DNA of 54,062 bases from an uncultured Polaribacter sp. (GCA_913061165.1 CAJXTJ010000003.1:1-54062), one strand, 5' to 3'. Shown: positions 8,474 to 17,533, counted from the stretch's first letter. The notes: a model not told the origin generated them from the letters alone. Translations and numbers: made by a program.

Positions 8474-10234
8474 ATGAAGTTAAAATTTTACATATCTCTA
8501 TTTATTTGTTTACTAAGTATTTCTTTAGTTGCACAAGAGGCAACCTTAAAGGCAAAGGTTAGTAAAAACAAACTAGGCGTAAACCAGCGTTTGCGTATAG
8601 AGTTTTCTATTGATAAGCAAGGAGGAGATAATTTCTCTCCACCAAAATTTACTAATTTTAAAGTTGTTGGCGGACCAAGTCAATCTGTTAGTCAATCTTG
8701 GATTAATGGAAAAGTAACCTTTTCCCAATCTTACACCTACATTATTCAACCCAAAAGAAAAGGAGCGTTTTCTATTGCAAGTGCATCTATAAAAATTGGT
8801 GGTAAATTTATAAAATCTGAACCTGTTAAAATAATTGTTTTAGATGCTGTAGAAATTCCTAAAAACCCAAATGACCCAAATTATGTTGCACAACAAAACA
8901 TTCATTTAGTAGCAGAAATATCTAAAGCCAACCCTTATGTTGGTGAAGGAATTTATGTAGAATATAGACTGTATGTAAGTGAAAATGTAAGTGTTTACGA
9001 TACTTCTATTTCAGAAGCACCTAAGTATAACGGTTTTTGGAATCAAGACATTAAAGTAAATGGTTTTCCAGTAAAAATGGGGAAATACAATGGGGAAAAC
9101 TACAGATATATTGTACTTCAAAAAGCACTTCTTATTCCAACAAAAACAGGAAAACTTTCTATAGATCCAATGAGAATGGATATTGTAATTGGAGTACCCT
9201 CTGGACGGGCAGATTTTTTCGGAAATGCAATCACCAAGAATATTAGACGAGAATTTGCTTCTACTAAAAAAATAATACGTCCTAAAGCACTTCCTTTAGA
9301 AGGAAAACCCGCAAACTTTTCAGGTGCTGTTGGAGACTTTAATTTTAATGTTTCTTTAAGCAAAGGTGTTTTAAAAGCAAATGAAACAAGCAAGTTAGAG
9401 TTGAAAATTTCTGGAAAAGGAAACTTAAATTTATTTGAACTACCAGATGTAGATACACCTGCAGAATTAGAAATGTACCAACCAGAAAGAAAAGAACGGG
9501 TGCGAATAAATGCAAATGGTATTTCTGGAAATGTAACAGACACGTACACTGTTGTTCCTTTATTTAAAGGGAAATACAAAATACCAAGTGTTTCTTTCTC
9601 TTACTTTAATCCTCAAGAAAAAAAATACAAAACAATTGCTACAGAAGATTTCTTTGTAGATGTGCAAGAGGGAAAAGAATTAATTACTGTAGATACTAGT
9701 TCTGTAAGAAAACAAGAAGTTGTTTCTACTGGAAAAAACTTTAGATACATCGCTACTAAAACTAATTTCATAGCTGCTAAAAAAATAGATTTTTTTAAAT
9801 CTAAGCTCTTTTATGTTTTATTTTTATTGCCATTAATTGTAATTCCTGTCGGAGTTTTTATTGGTAAGAAGAATGAAGAGAGAAGTAATGATATTATAGG
9901 TAATAAAGCTAGAAAAGCAGAAAAATTAGCTAAGAAATATCTTTCTAAGGCACAAAAACAATTGGGTAAAAAAGAAGCGTTTTATGAAGCCTTAGAGCGC
10001 GCTCTGCACAATTATCTAAAGGCAAAATTAGGCGTTGAAACTGCAGAAATAAGTAAAGAAAGAATTACCGAAATTTTAAAAGGTAAAAATGTAGAAGCAA
10101 CTGCAATTCACCAATTTATTGAAGTATTAAAAAATTCTGATTTCGCTCGTTACACACCTTTTACAGCAACTGAGATGAAAGAAGAATTTGAGCGTGCCAA
10201 AGCAGTTATTATCCAATTAGATAAACAGTTATAA
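8474..10234 (+). CDS. batD: BatD, oxygen-tolerance family protein
   Basis: BatD (oxygen tolerance) protein of 586 residues from ATG at 8474. The open frame begins one codon earlier at a TTG, but ATG gives a clean signal peptide (MKLKFYISLFICLLSISLVAQ). A long periplasmic beta-rich region with repeated immunoglobulin-like segments occupies about 22-430 (SINKQGG-like FSIDKQGGDNFSPPKF; ISGKGNLNLFELPDVD). One membrane span follows at about 448-464 (LFYVLFLLPLIVIPVGVFIG), then a cytoplasmic helical tail (LERALHNYLKAKLGVETAEIS). It is followed by batE after one base. It probably forms the envelope-facing part of the Bat complex. The function is inferred from the family. Confidence 0.92.
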   Translation: MKLKFYISLFICLLSISLVAQEATLKAKVSKNKLGVNQRLRIEFSIDKQGGDNFSPPKFTNFKVVGGPSQSVSQSWINGKVTFSQSYTYIIQPKRKGAFSIASASIKIGGKFIKSEPVKIIVLDAVEIPKNPNDPNYVAQQNIHLVAEISKANPYVGEGIYVEYRLYVSENVSVYDTSISEAPKYNGFWNQDIKVNGFPVKMGKYNGENYRYIVLQKALLIPTKTGKLSIDPMRMDIVIGVPSGRADFFGNAITKNIRREFASTKKIIRPKALPLEGKPANFSGAVGDFNFNVSLSKGVLKANETSKLELKISGKGNLNLFELPDVDTPAELEMYQPERKERVRINANGISGNVTDTYTVVPLFKGKYKIPSVSFSYFNPQEKKYKTIATEDFFVDVQEGKELITVDTSSVRKQEVVSTGKNFRYIATKTNFIAAKKIDFFKSKLFYVLFLLPLIVIPVGVFIGKKNEERSNDIIGNKARKAEKLAKKYLSKAQKQLGKKEAFYEALERALHNYLKAKLGVETAEISKERITEILKGKNVEATAIHQFIEVLKNSDFARYTPFTATEMKEEFERAKAVIIQLDKQL

Positions 10235-10235
10235 G

Positions 10236-10985
10236 ATGAAAAATATTTTATTTTTATTGTTATTAATTGCCTACAGTAGTAGTGGCCAAAATGCAGATAG
10301 TTTATTTGTTTCTGCTAATGAGTTATACAGAAACGGTGCGTTTGAAGAAGCTATTAAAAAGTATAAAGAAATTGAAACCCTAGATGCAATCTCGTCAGAG
10401 TTATACTTAAACTTGGGAAATGCACATTATAAGTTAAATAAAGTTGGCCCAACTATATTCTACTATGAAAAAGCACTAAAATTAGATCCTTTAAACACTG
10501 ATGTTAAAAATAATTTAATATTTGCACAACGGCTAGCTTTAGATAATATAAAGGAACTACCGAAAACTATTTTTCAAAAATTTAATAAAAATTATTTACA
10601 AATATTATCGTTTGATGAATGGGCAATAGTGGTTATTATTTTTTCTTTTTTAACCGCTATTTTATTCTTATTATTTTACTTTGGATATGCTCCTACTAAA
10701 AAAAGAATCTACTTTAGTACAAGTATATTTAGCTTTATACTGTTGCTGTTTGTCATTTTTATTACGTATAATCAATACAATCAAGTAAAAAGTAAAAAAG
10801 AAGCAATTGTCTTTGCAGAGAAAACAGCAATTAGAAATGCCCCAACCCTGAACTCTGAAGAAGTTTTTATATTACACGAAGGTGCAAAAGTAATTATATT
10901 AGATGCTATTGATAATTGGAAAAAGATTAAATTAGCAGATGGAAAACAGGGCTGGATAATTTCTGAAGAAATTAAAGAATTTTAA
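10236..10985 (+). CDS. batE: BatE, TPR and SH3-like protein
   Basis: BatE-like membrane protein of 249 residues. A signal peptide is followed by TPR units at about 20-95 (SANELYRNGAFEEAIKKYKE, YLNLGNAHYKLNKVGPTIFYYEKAL). Two membrane spans follow (about 129-148 and 158-176), and a C-terminal bacterial SH3-like domain at about 190-249 (AIRNAPTLNSEEVFILHEG, WKKIKLADGKQGWI). It starts one base after batD and precedes a small gene by 10 bases. The domain order fits the last conserved member of the Bat operon. Confidence 0.9.
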   Translation: MKNILFLLLLIAYSSSGQNADSLFVSANELYRNGAFEEAIKKYKEIETLDAISSELYLNLGNAHYKLNKVGPTIFYYEKALKLDPLNTDVKNNLIFAQRLALDNIKELPKTIFQKFNKNYLQILSFDEWAIVVIIFSFLTAILFLLFYFGYAPTKKRIYFSTSIFSFILLLFVIFITYNQYNQVKSKKEAIVFAEKTAIRNAPTLNSEEVFILHEGAKVIILDAIDNWKKIKLADGKQGWIISEEIKEF

Positions 10986-10995
10986 ACAACACTTG

Positions 10996-11289
10996 ATGAA
11001 AAAAAAGATAGCAATTGTCTTTACTATTATTTTTACACTTTTTATTGTGAGTCCCGCAATACTATCGGTTGTAGAAGAAAGTTTTGACATCTCTATTCTT
11101 TTTAATGTTGGTGAAGAGGAAAATAATCAAAAGGAAATTTCTAAAAATTTTGATTTAAAAATTTCTGAAATAAAAAAACCTGTATCTCTTTTTAATTCTT
11201 TAAAAAAAAGGAATTCACTAAACTACCGGTTAAAAAAATACACAGATATTTATCAAGAGAACTCCTACCCTCCTCCAGAATTTTTGTAA
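10996..11289 (+). CDS. Small membrane or secreted protein at the end of the Bat operon
   Basis: I do not recognise this 97-residue protein. From ATG at 10996 (a TTG one codon earlier is also open) it has a hydrophobic N-terminus (MKKKIAIVFTIIFTLFIVS, then PAILSVVE) that could be a signal peptide or anchor. A charged region and the C-terminal motif YQENSYPPPEF follow. That tail resembles the C-termini of other small envelope proteins in Bacteroidota, but no family is claimed. It starts 10 bases after batE on the same strand, so it is probably in the same transcript. Confidence 0.6.
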   Translation: MKKKIAIVFTIIFTLFIVSPAILSVVEESFDISILFNVGEEENNQKEISKNFDLKISEIKKPVSLFNSLKKRNSLNYRLKKYTDIYQENSYPPPEFL

Positions 11290-11371
11290 ATTTTTCAAAC
11301 AACTCACAAATTTTAACTTTAACTTTATACCTGTCGAATATGTACCGATGGGTTAAATTATTTATTTTTTT

Positions 11372-13234
11372 ATGAAAAAATTATTTTCAAATATAAAAGG
11401 AGATGCTTTTGGTGGTATCACTGCAGGTATTGTTGCGCTTCCACTAGCCTTAGCTTTCGGAGTATCATCTGGATTGGGGCCAAGTGCAGGGTTATACGGT
11501 GCTATATTTATTAGTTTCTTTGCAGCCTTATTTGGTGGAACAAACACACAAATTTCTGGCCCAACCGCACCAATGACAGCTGTTAGTATGGTTGTAATTG
11601 CGGGTATTGTGGCTGCCAACGACGGAGATGTTAACAAAGCTTTACCAGCTATTTTAACTATTTTTATTTTAGCCGGATTATTTCAAATTATATTAGGTGT
11701 TATTGGTTTAGGTAAATACATTAGATACATTCCATACCCAGTGGTCTCTGGATTTATGACCGCAATTGGTCTTATTATATTACTTACGCAAATATTGCCT
11801 TCTGTTGGGTATTATCCCAAAGAAGATGTTGTATTCGTAGAAACCTTTAAGCCACAGGCACAAGAAGTAATTTTAGAAAACATTCTAAAAGAAGAAGCGG
11901 GTGAGAAGATTTTAGTTTTAGAAGATTTTGAGCAAACCATTAAAAGAGCTGATAAGATTTCTGCTGAAGATATCTTAAAGGAATCAGAAAGTTTAGCCGC
12001 AAAAGAAACTTCTGGTGCTTTAGGTGCAATTAAAGCATTTCCAAGAGCCATTCAAAATATCGATTGGTTAGAATTAATGCTCGCATTAGGAACTATTTTT
12101 ATAATCTATGGTTTTAAAAGAATTACCACTAAAGTACCTAGCACACTTGTTGCACTAGTTGTAATGTCTAGTGTTGCCGTTGGCTTTGGTTTAGATTATA
12201 GAACTATTCAAGAAATACCAAGTGGAATTCCCATTCCTAAATGGGAAATTTTTACTGGGTTTAGTCTGTCTAGTATTACACCTTATATTTTCACAGCATT
12301 AACTTTAGCGCTCCTAGGTGCTATAGATTCTCTATTAACGAGTGTCGTTGCAGATAACATGACTAAAACCAAACACAAGCCAAATAAAGAGTTAATTGGT
12401 CAAGGAATTGGAAATAGTATTGCAGCCTTATTTGGTGGTATTCCAGGTGCAGGTGCAACCATTAGAACCGTGGTAAATATAAATGCTGGTGGAAAAACAA
12501 AACTTTCTGGAATGATTGCAGGAATTATGTTGCTATTGATAATGCTGGGCTTAGGACCGATTGCTTCTAAAATTCCAGCAGGTGTTTTAGCAGGTATATT
12601 AATTACGGTTGGTATTGGTGTAATGGATTATAAAGGATTAAAAGCAATACCATATTTACCAAGAGATGTTAAAATAGGACCCATTAAACTGAGTTCTGAA
12701 GTTTTAATTATGATTGTAGTTTTACTACTCTCTACTTTCTGGAACTTAGTATATGCTGTTGGAATTGGCCTAGTCATTGCATCGCTAATGTTTATGAAAA
12801 AAATTGGTGATTTAACCGCAGAGAGATCAAATGTAAAATCATTAAAAGAAGAATCTTGGGCAGATGAAATTGCTTTTCCAGAAAACTTAAAAGAAAAAGT
12901 GTTTATTAAGCATATTAAAGGGCCTTTATTTTTTGGTTCAACAAGTGAATTTCAAGCACTTTCGCAACAGATTCCTGAATCTGCAAAAACTGTAATTATG
13001 CGTTTAGGTAGAATGCAATATATGGATCAATCTGGTCTGTATGCTATGGAAGATATGTTGCAAGATCTAAAGAAAAAAAATATCGAAGTATTGTTTGTCA
13101 ACTTATTACAACAACCAAGATATATGATGGAAAGAATTGATATCATTCCAGATTTTATTCCAAAAGAACATATTTTTAAGGGTTTTCCCCCTTGTGTTCA
13201 ATGGATAAAAGAAAATATAACAGACGAATCTTAA
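11372..13234 (+). CDS. SulP-family anion transporter with STAS domain, probable bicarbonate type
   Basis: SulP/SLC26 membrane transporter of 620 residues. The N-terminal signature FGGITAGIVALPLALAFGVS, the motif GGTNTQISGPTAPMT (56-70) and about 12 membrane spans define the family. A C-terminal STAS domain at about 505-610 contains the conserved MDQSG. Between spans near residues 148 and 225 sits a highly charged, helix-forming insertion (for example KEEAGEKILVLEDFEQT). The next gene, 12 bases later, is a beta-carbonic anhydrase. Pairing of these two families suggests bicarbonate uptake or pH control rather than sulfate transport, an inference from context. No sulfate-assimilation gene is nearby. 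Confidence 0.92.
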   Translation: MKKLFSNIKGDAFGGITAGIVALPLALAFGVSSGLGPSAGLYGAIFISFFAALFGGTNTQISGPTAPMTAVSMVVIAGIVAANDGDVNKALPAILTIFILAGLFQIILGVIGLGKYIRYIPYPVVSGFMTAIGLIILLTQILPSVGYYPKEDVVFVETFKPQAQEVILENILKEEAGEKILVLEDFEQTIKRADKISAEDILKESESLAAKETSGALGAIKAFPRAIQNIDWLELMLALGTIFIIYGFKRITTKVPSTLVALVVMSSVAVGFGLDYRTIQEIPSGIPIPKWEIFTGFSLSSITPYIFTALTLALLGAIDSLLTSVVADNMTKTKHKPNKELIGQGIGNSIAALFGGIPGAGATIRTVVNINAGGKTKLSGMIAGIMLLLIMLGLGPIASKIPAGVLAGILITVGIGVMDYKGLKAIPYLPRDVKIGPIKLSSEVLIMIVVLLLSTFWNLVYAVGIGLVIASLMFMKKIGDLTAERSNVKSLKEESWADEIAFPENLKEKVFIKHIKGPLFFGSTSEFQALSQQIPESAKTVIMRLGRMQYMDQSGLYAMEDMLQDLKKKNIEVLFVNLLQQPRYMMERIDIIPDFIPKEHIFKGFPPCVQWIKENITDES

Positions 13235-13246
13235 AATTAAAAAATT

Positions 13247-13882
13247 ATGTCGCACATAATCAAAGCAATTACAAAAGAAGTACAAGATAAATTAACACCA
13301 ATGCTTGTCTTAGAGGATTTCATTGAGGGAAATTCTCGTTTCACAGAAAACAAAGCAAATACAGCAGATTACAAAGCATTAATTACACAAACTACAACTG
13401 GGCAGCATCCAAAAGCAATTGTACTTTCTTGTATAGATTCTAGAGTGCCTGTAGAATTAATTTTCGACCAAACTATTGGTGATGTTTTTGTGGCAAGAGT
13501 TGCAGGAAATTTTGAAAACACAGATATCTTAGGAAGCATGGAGTATTCTTGTAAGGTAGCAGGAAGTAAATTGGTTTTTGTACTAGGACACGAAAGTTGT
13601 GGGGCAGTTAAAGCTGCCTGCGACCACGTAGAACTTGGTAATATTACTGCTATGTTAGACAACATACAACCGGCAGTGAAAAAATCTGAGGGAGAAATTT
13701 CTGGAGAGCACAACTCTTCAAACAGCGGGTTTGTTAACAAAACAATTGAAAACAATGTACTCTTAACAATAGAGAGAATTAGAGAAAAAAGCCCAATTCT
13801 TAAAGAAATGGAGGACATGAAAGAAATTAAAATTGTTGGTGGTGTTTACCACATCAGTAGCGGAAAAGTAACAATGATTTAA
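13247..13882 (+). CDS. Beta-class carbonic anhydrase
   Basis: Zinc enzyme that interconverts CO2 and bicarbonate, 211 residues. The beta-class motifs are intact: SCIDSRVP gives Cys62 and Asp64 with Arg66, and GHESCGAV gives His115 and Cys118, the expected zinc ligands and Asp-Arg dyad. No signal peptide is seen, so it is cytoplasmic. It lies 12 bases after the SulP transporter and is followed by a strong terminator hairpin, so the two form one short operon. It is likely to act on bicarbonate moved by the transporter. Confidence 0.96.
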   Translation: MSHIIKAITKEVQDKLTPMLVLEDFIEGNSRFTENKANTADYKALITQTTTGQHPKAIVLSCIDSRVPVELIFDQTIGDVFVARVAGNFENTDILGSMEYSCKVAGSKLVFVLGHESCGAVKAACDHVELGNITAMLDNIQPAVKKSEGEISGEHNSSNSGFVNKTIENNVLLTIERIREKSPILKEMEDMKEIKIVGGVYHISSGKVTMI

Positions 13883-13883
13883 T

Positions 13884-13917
13884 AAAAAAAACCGAGATTA
13901 AAATCTCGGTTTTTTTC
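13884..13917. terminator. Two-way intrinsic terminator after carbonic anhydrase and cvpA
   Basis: Hairpin with arms ACCGAGATT (13891-13899) and AATCTCGGT (13902-13910), preceded by an A-run and followed by a T-run. It lies between convergent genes and can end transcription from both sides. Confidence 0.9.
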
Positions 13918-13946
13918 TACTCTTTATTTTTTAATAATATTACATG

Positions 13947-14462
13947 CTATATATTCAAATCCGGAATTACTAGTTCATCTTCATTCTTTATAATTGAAGG
14001 AAATATCGTTGGCGCAATCTTTTTTACGGGAGCATATAAAATTGATTCATCTAAAGTTTCTTTCTTTACAAACGGAATTGTATCATTCATTTTTCCAAAG
14101 AAAATAAAAACAACACTTAAAATTAATCCTATTTTTATCGCCCCAAAAACACCACCTAATATCTTATTAATAATACCCAATGCAGCAAAATCTGCTAACT
14201 TTGTAAGCATTTTACCTAGCAACGAAATTGTTACTATAATTATAATAAAAGTACCTGCAAATGCGGCTAAGGAAATATATTCTTGACTCCAAGAAAAGGC
14301 TTCTTTTAAAAAGTCTCCAATAAAATATGAAAAATGTATTGCCCCATAAACACCCCCTATTAATGCGGCTAAAGAAGCAACTTCAACAAACAAGCCTTTT
14401 ATAACTCCTCTTACAAAGCCAAATATTAAAAGTGCTGCAATAACAATATCAAAAATATTCAT
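13947..14462 (-). CDS. CvpA-family membrane protein
   Basis: CvpA (colicin V production) family inner-membrane protein of 171 residues with four predicted spans. The N-terminus MNIFDIVIAALLIFGFVRGVIKG is the family signature, followed by VEVASLAALIGGVYGAIH. The C-terminal tail (PVKKIAPTIFPSI) is soluble. CvpA is widespread and not tied to colicin production in most hosts; it is linked to envelope and stress phenotypes. It converges on the carbonic anhydrase gene and is divergent from the next gene. Confidence 0.88.
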   Translation of the reverse strand: MNIFDIVIAALLIFGFVRGVIKGLFVEVASLAALIGGVYGAIHFSYFIGDFLKEAFSWSQEYISLAAFAGTFIIIIVTISLLGKMLTKLADFAALGIINKILGGVFGAIKIGLILSVVFIFFGKMNDTIPFVKKETLDESILYAPVKKIAPTIFPSIIKNEDELVIPDLNI

Positions 14463-14517
14463 TTCATAAATTTTTTCAAACCTACATCTTTTTTTTAATA
14501 TTTAAAAATGGACATTG

Positions 14518-14525
14518 TATCTTTG
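14518..14525 (+). promoter_or_regulatory. -7 box for the 14546 gene
   Basis: TATCTTTG matches TAnnTTTG and ends 20 bases before the ATG at 14546. A short leader of about 15-17 bases is implied. Confidence 0.55.
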
Positions 14526-14545
14526 TAAAATTAAAACCAAATACA

Positions 14546-14905
14546 ATGCAAAAAGTAATTAACTTAAAAGAAAAATGGGATCTGTTAGTCGCAAAACTAA
14601 CAGCACAATTTGCTGATGGAGAGGAGTTAAATATGGATGGTATTATCTATTTAATTGGCGTACAAGAATTAGGTAAAGAAAGCACCAGTTATAAAAAAGA
14701 TGAAAAAGTTAACCTAATGCATATTGCCATTTGTAAATTACTTGAACCTTATGGTTATTATGAGTTTGATTATTATGATGATGATAGTTGGCCACACTAT
14801 AAAATAATTACAGAATTACCTAATTTAAAGCCGGGTGAACAGACGGTTTTAATGAAAGAAGCAATTGTAAATTATTTTGATGTTTTGTCTTATTTAGAAG
14901 CTTAA
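14546..14905 (+). CDS. Conserved small cytoplasmic protein, function unknown
   Basis: I cannot assign a function to this 119-residue protein. It has no signal peptide or span. Its N-terminal half (NLKEKWDLLVAKLTAQF, then GIIYLIGVQELGKE) looks helical, and an acidic/aromatic stretch YYEFDYYDDDSWPHYKI sits at about 72-88. No metal-binding or nucleotide motif is visible. A -7 box lies 20 bases upstream, so it has its own promoter. It overlaps the end of the convergent SDR gene by 4 bases. Confidence 0.75.
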   Translation: MQKVINLKEKWDLLVAKLTAQFADGEELNMDGIIYLIGVQELGKESTSYKKDEKVNLMHIAICKLLEPYGYYEFDYYDDDSWPHYKIITELPNLKPGEQTVLMKEAIVNYFDVLSYLEA

Positions 14906-15696
14906 GTAACACGCAACTTTCTTATTAAAACAGACAATAACTTTGGAAAGATCCGTTTTACAAACACCCCTAATTTTTCTTTTGCGCCAGCAATACATAC
15001 TTCTTCTTTTTTATTTTTTATAGCCTTTAACATTAATTTCGCACAATGCTCTGGAGACATTCCATTACCCGTTGCAATATCCATTTTTCCTTGCGGTAAG
15101 CCATTACCTATTAATGCGTTTTTAGAAATATTAGTATTTATAAAACCGGGGCAAAGCAAGGTTACTGTAATATTGTTTTGATGATTTTCTGCACGAAGAC
15201 TATCAAAAAAACCGTGCAAAGCATGCTTACTTGCTGCATAACTAGAGCGCAAAGGTGTACCAATTTTACCTACAATACTAGTAGTAATTACAAACTGACC
15301 TTCTTTTTTTTCAATAAAATGAGGTAAAATTGCTTTGGTTAATGCCACGGTTCCTAAATAATTAATATCCATAATTCGCTTGTCTACATGAATATTAGTT
15401 TCTGCAGCTAAAGAGCGCTGACTTATACCTCCATTATTTATTAAAACATCAATTTTACCAAAAGCTTTTATTGCCTCTGCAGCCTTTAATGCTAAACTTG
15501 CATGATTTTCTAAATCTAAAGGAATAATTTTTATTTCTTCCGGATAATCACATGCCTGTTTTACCAATTCTAAAGATGTCGCATTTCTAGAAGATAAAAT
15601 AAGTTTGCACTGCTGCTTAGAAAGCGCTATTGCCAACGCCTTCCCAATTCCTGAAGAAGCACCAGTAATCCAAATTATTTTGTTAAAAAAATACAT
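14902..15696 (-). CDS. Short-chain dehydrogenase/reductase
   Basis: NAD(P)-dependent SDR oxidoreductase of 264 residues. The glycine-rich cofactor motif TGASSGIG is at 11-18, NNGG replaces the common NNAG near residues 87-90, and the catalytic Ser lies in TTSIVGKIG with YAASK supplying Tyr and Lys. The C-terminal extension (GVFVKRIFPKLLSVLIRKLRV) is amphipathic and basic, suggesting membrane association as in DHRS7-like SDRs. The substrate is unknown. It overlaps the convergent small gene by 4 bases. Confidence 0.88.
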   Translation of the reverse strand: MYFFNKIIWITGASSGIGKALAIALSKQQCKLILSSRNATSLELVKQACDYPEEIKIIPLDLENHASLALKAAEAIKAFGKIDVLINNGGISQRSLAAETNIHVDKRIMDINYLGTVALTKAILPHFIEKKEGQFVITTSIVGKIGTPLRSSYAASKHALHGFFDSLRAENHQNNITVTLLCPGFINTNISKNALIGNGLPQGKMDIATGNGMSPEHCAKLMLKAIKNKKEEVCIAGAKEKLGVFVKRIFPKLLSVLIRKLRVT

Positions 15697-15744
15697 ACTT
15701 TAGTTTTTATGAATCCCAATATACCAAATTTGAAGAAGAAATAG

Positions 15745-15752
15745 TACTTTTG
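15745..15752 (+). promoter_or_regulatory. -7 box for the TlpA-like gene
   Basis: TACTTTTG matches TAnnTTTG. It overlaps the TTG at 15750 that opens the longer frame, so that TTG cannot be the start. The ATG at 15801 is used instead. Confidence 0.6.
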
Positions 15753-15800
15753 AGATGCTCCTTAAACTTAATTTTTCAAGCAACTAAAAAATATGCAAAA

Positions 15801-17165
15801 ATGAAAAAAATAATCCTACTAATTCTCTTCATCTCTTCATTTGCGCAAGCACAGTTTTCTATAAACGGAACTTTAACCCATAGTTTAGATACAGATTGGG
15901 TAGTTTTATATAGAATTGAGGGTTCTAAACAGAAATTTGTTCAGAATACAACGATGACAAAAGATACTCTTTTTATTGAAGGAAAAATGCAAACTATTGG
16001 AACTTTTAATTTTGAATTACCCGCAACTGCTAAAGCAAGTTCTTACAGAATTAGTTATAGAACAAGCGGAACAAGCTTTGTAGATTTTATTTTTAATAAA
16101 GAAAATGTGAATTTTACTTTTCATCCAGATTATCCAGAACAAAGCATATTATTCTCAGAATCAAAAGAAAACACAACCTATAAAAACTACTTAAAAGATA
16201 TTTTTGCACAGCAACAAAAATTAGACTCCTTGCAAGTTACAGCAATCAGAAATCCTAAATTAGATTTAAAAAAAAGTTATAAAGCGGCACTTCTCAAAAT
16301 AAATAGTGCACAACAAGCATACCTAGAAAGCACACAAAAACTGTATATCTACCCTTTTGTTAAGGCTAGTTTTAGAGTAAATCCGCCAGAGCTTAAAACC
16401 AATGTAAAAGAATACATGTCTGCTATTCTAGATACTTTTTTTGAACCAATAGACTTTTCAAATCAAGCCCTTGTCAACTCTTCTTTTTTATTGGATAGAG
16501 TTACAGATTACATATTTTACCTCAACTATTCAGAGGATGCAACAACCCAACAAATACTTTATAAAAGTGCCGTAGAAACTGTTTTCACCAAGATTGAGAA
16601 TGCCATTTTTAAAAAAAATGTGATCGAATTTTTAATTGAAAAATTTGAAGAAAACAACAACTTAAGAATGATAGATTTTCTTTTTGAAAACTATTATGAT
16701 GCACTACCAACGTCTTTACAGAATGCTAAATTTAAGAGTGAAAAAGTAAAATTATTAGCAACCGCAATTGGTAGGATAGCTCCTGATTTTTCTTGGAAAG
16801 AGCACGGGAAAGACTTCCAGCTTTCTAACTTAAATGATGCGAAAAACTATGTATTGGTTTTCTGGAGTACAGAATGTTCTCATTGTCTAAAAGAAATTCC
16901 TGAATTACATGCGTTTTTACAAGACAAAAAGAATCTTAAAGTGATTGCCTTTGCTATGGAAACGACCGATTTAGCATGGAGTAGCATGAAAGCTTCGCTA
17001 CCTAATTGGCACCATGTTTTAGGTTTAAATAAATGGAGAAACACGGTTGCCAGAAGCTATAATATAAATGCTACACCCAATTATTTTATTCTCGATGCTG
17101 ATAAAAGAATTATTGCAAAACCAATCCCTTTAGAAGAATTAAAATACTTAATGGAAAAGTTGTAG
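15801..17165 (+). CDS. Secreted TlpA-like thioredoxin-fold protein
   Basis: Periplasmic thiol-disulfide protein of 454 residues from ATG at 15801. The frame stays open to a TTG 17 codons earlier, but a -7 promoter box overlaps that TTG and the ATG gives a proper signal peptide (MKKIILLILFISSFAQAQ). The first 330 residues form a poorly conserved beta- and helix-rich region like those fused to TlpA domains in Bacteroidota. The C-terminal 125 residues are a TlpA/AhpC-type domain with the redox motif Cys359-Ser-His-Cys362 and cis-Pro region NATPNYFILD. It probably reduces or oxidises extracytoplasmic thiols. It converges on yraN with one base between stops. Confidence 0.88.
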   Translation: MKKIILLILFISSFAQAQFSINGTLTHSLDTDWVVLYRIEGSKQKFVQNTTMTKDTLFIEGKMQTIGTFNFELPATAKASSYRISYRTSGTSFVDFIFNKENVNFTFHPDYPEQSILFSESKENTTYKNYLKDIFAQQQKLDSLQVTAIRNPKLDLKKSYKAALLKINSAQQAYLESTQKLYIYPFVKASFRVNPPELKTNVKEYMSAILDTFFEPIDFSNQALVNSSFLLDRVTDYIFYLNYSEDATTQQILYKSAVETVFTKIENAIFKKNVIEFLIEKFEENNNLRMIDFLFENYYDALPTSLQNAKFKSEKVKLLATAIGRIAPDFSWKEHGKDFQLSNLNDAKNYVLVFWSTECSHCLKEIPELHAFLQDKKNLKVIAFAMETTDLAWSSMKASLPNWHHVLGLNKWRNTVARSYNINATPNYFILDADKRIIAKPIPLEELKYLMEKL

Positions 17166-17166
17166 C

Positions 17167-17529
17167 TTATAAAAAATGTAAAAAAGCATCTTCTAAATGA
17201 GTAATCTTTGTGGTATCATTTTTATGGATAATTGCAATAATATCAAAACGAACTTCTACGTCTAAGTCTTTTTCGATTACATAATAGTCTATTGCAGAAA
17301 GTAATAATTTTATCTTTTTAGGGTTTACAAAATCTTGTGGATCTCCAAAATAATCTGTAGACCTTGTTTTTACTTCTACAACTGCTAAAACATTCTCTTT
17401 TTGAGCAATAATATCTACCTCTGCTTTTAAATAACGATAATTCTTTTCTAGGATGTGATACTCATTTTTAACTAAAAAATCAATCGCTAATTTTTCTCCT
17501 TTTTTACCAAGCTCGTTATGATCTGCCAT
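17167..17529 (-). CDS. YraN/UPF0102 endonuclease-like protein
   Basis: UPF0102 (YraN) family protein of 120 residues with a PD-(D/E)XK-like core: GEKLAIDFLVKNEYHIL near the N-terminus, AEVDIIAQ (Asp) and VVEVKTRS (Glu-x-Lys). The catalytic residues are present, but the cellular role of the family is not settled. It is cytoplasmic and complete. The LD-carboxypeptidase stop lies 4 bases upstream of the start on the same strand, so the two are likely co-transcribed. Confidence 0.92.
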   Translation of the reverse strand: MADHNELGKKGEKLAIDFLVKNEYHILEKNYRYLKAEVDIIAQKENVLAVVEVKTRSTDYFGDPQDFVNPKKIKLLLSAIDYYVIEKDLDVEVRFDIIAIIHKNDTTKITHLEDAFLHFL

Positions 17530-17533
17530 TCGT

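Noticed and set aside
9118-9579. 153-codon minus-strand frame in batD
   Set aside because: Antisense shadow within the batD gene; no promoter or motif.
15750-15800. N-terminal extension of the TlpA-like protein from TTG at 15750
   Set aside because: A -7 box overlaps the TTG and the ATG at 15801 gives a clean signal peptide.
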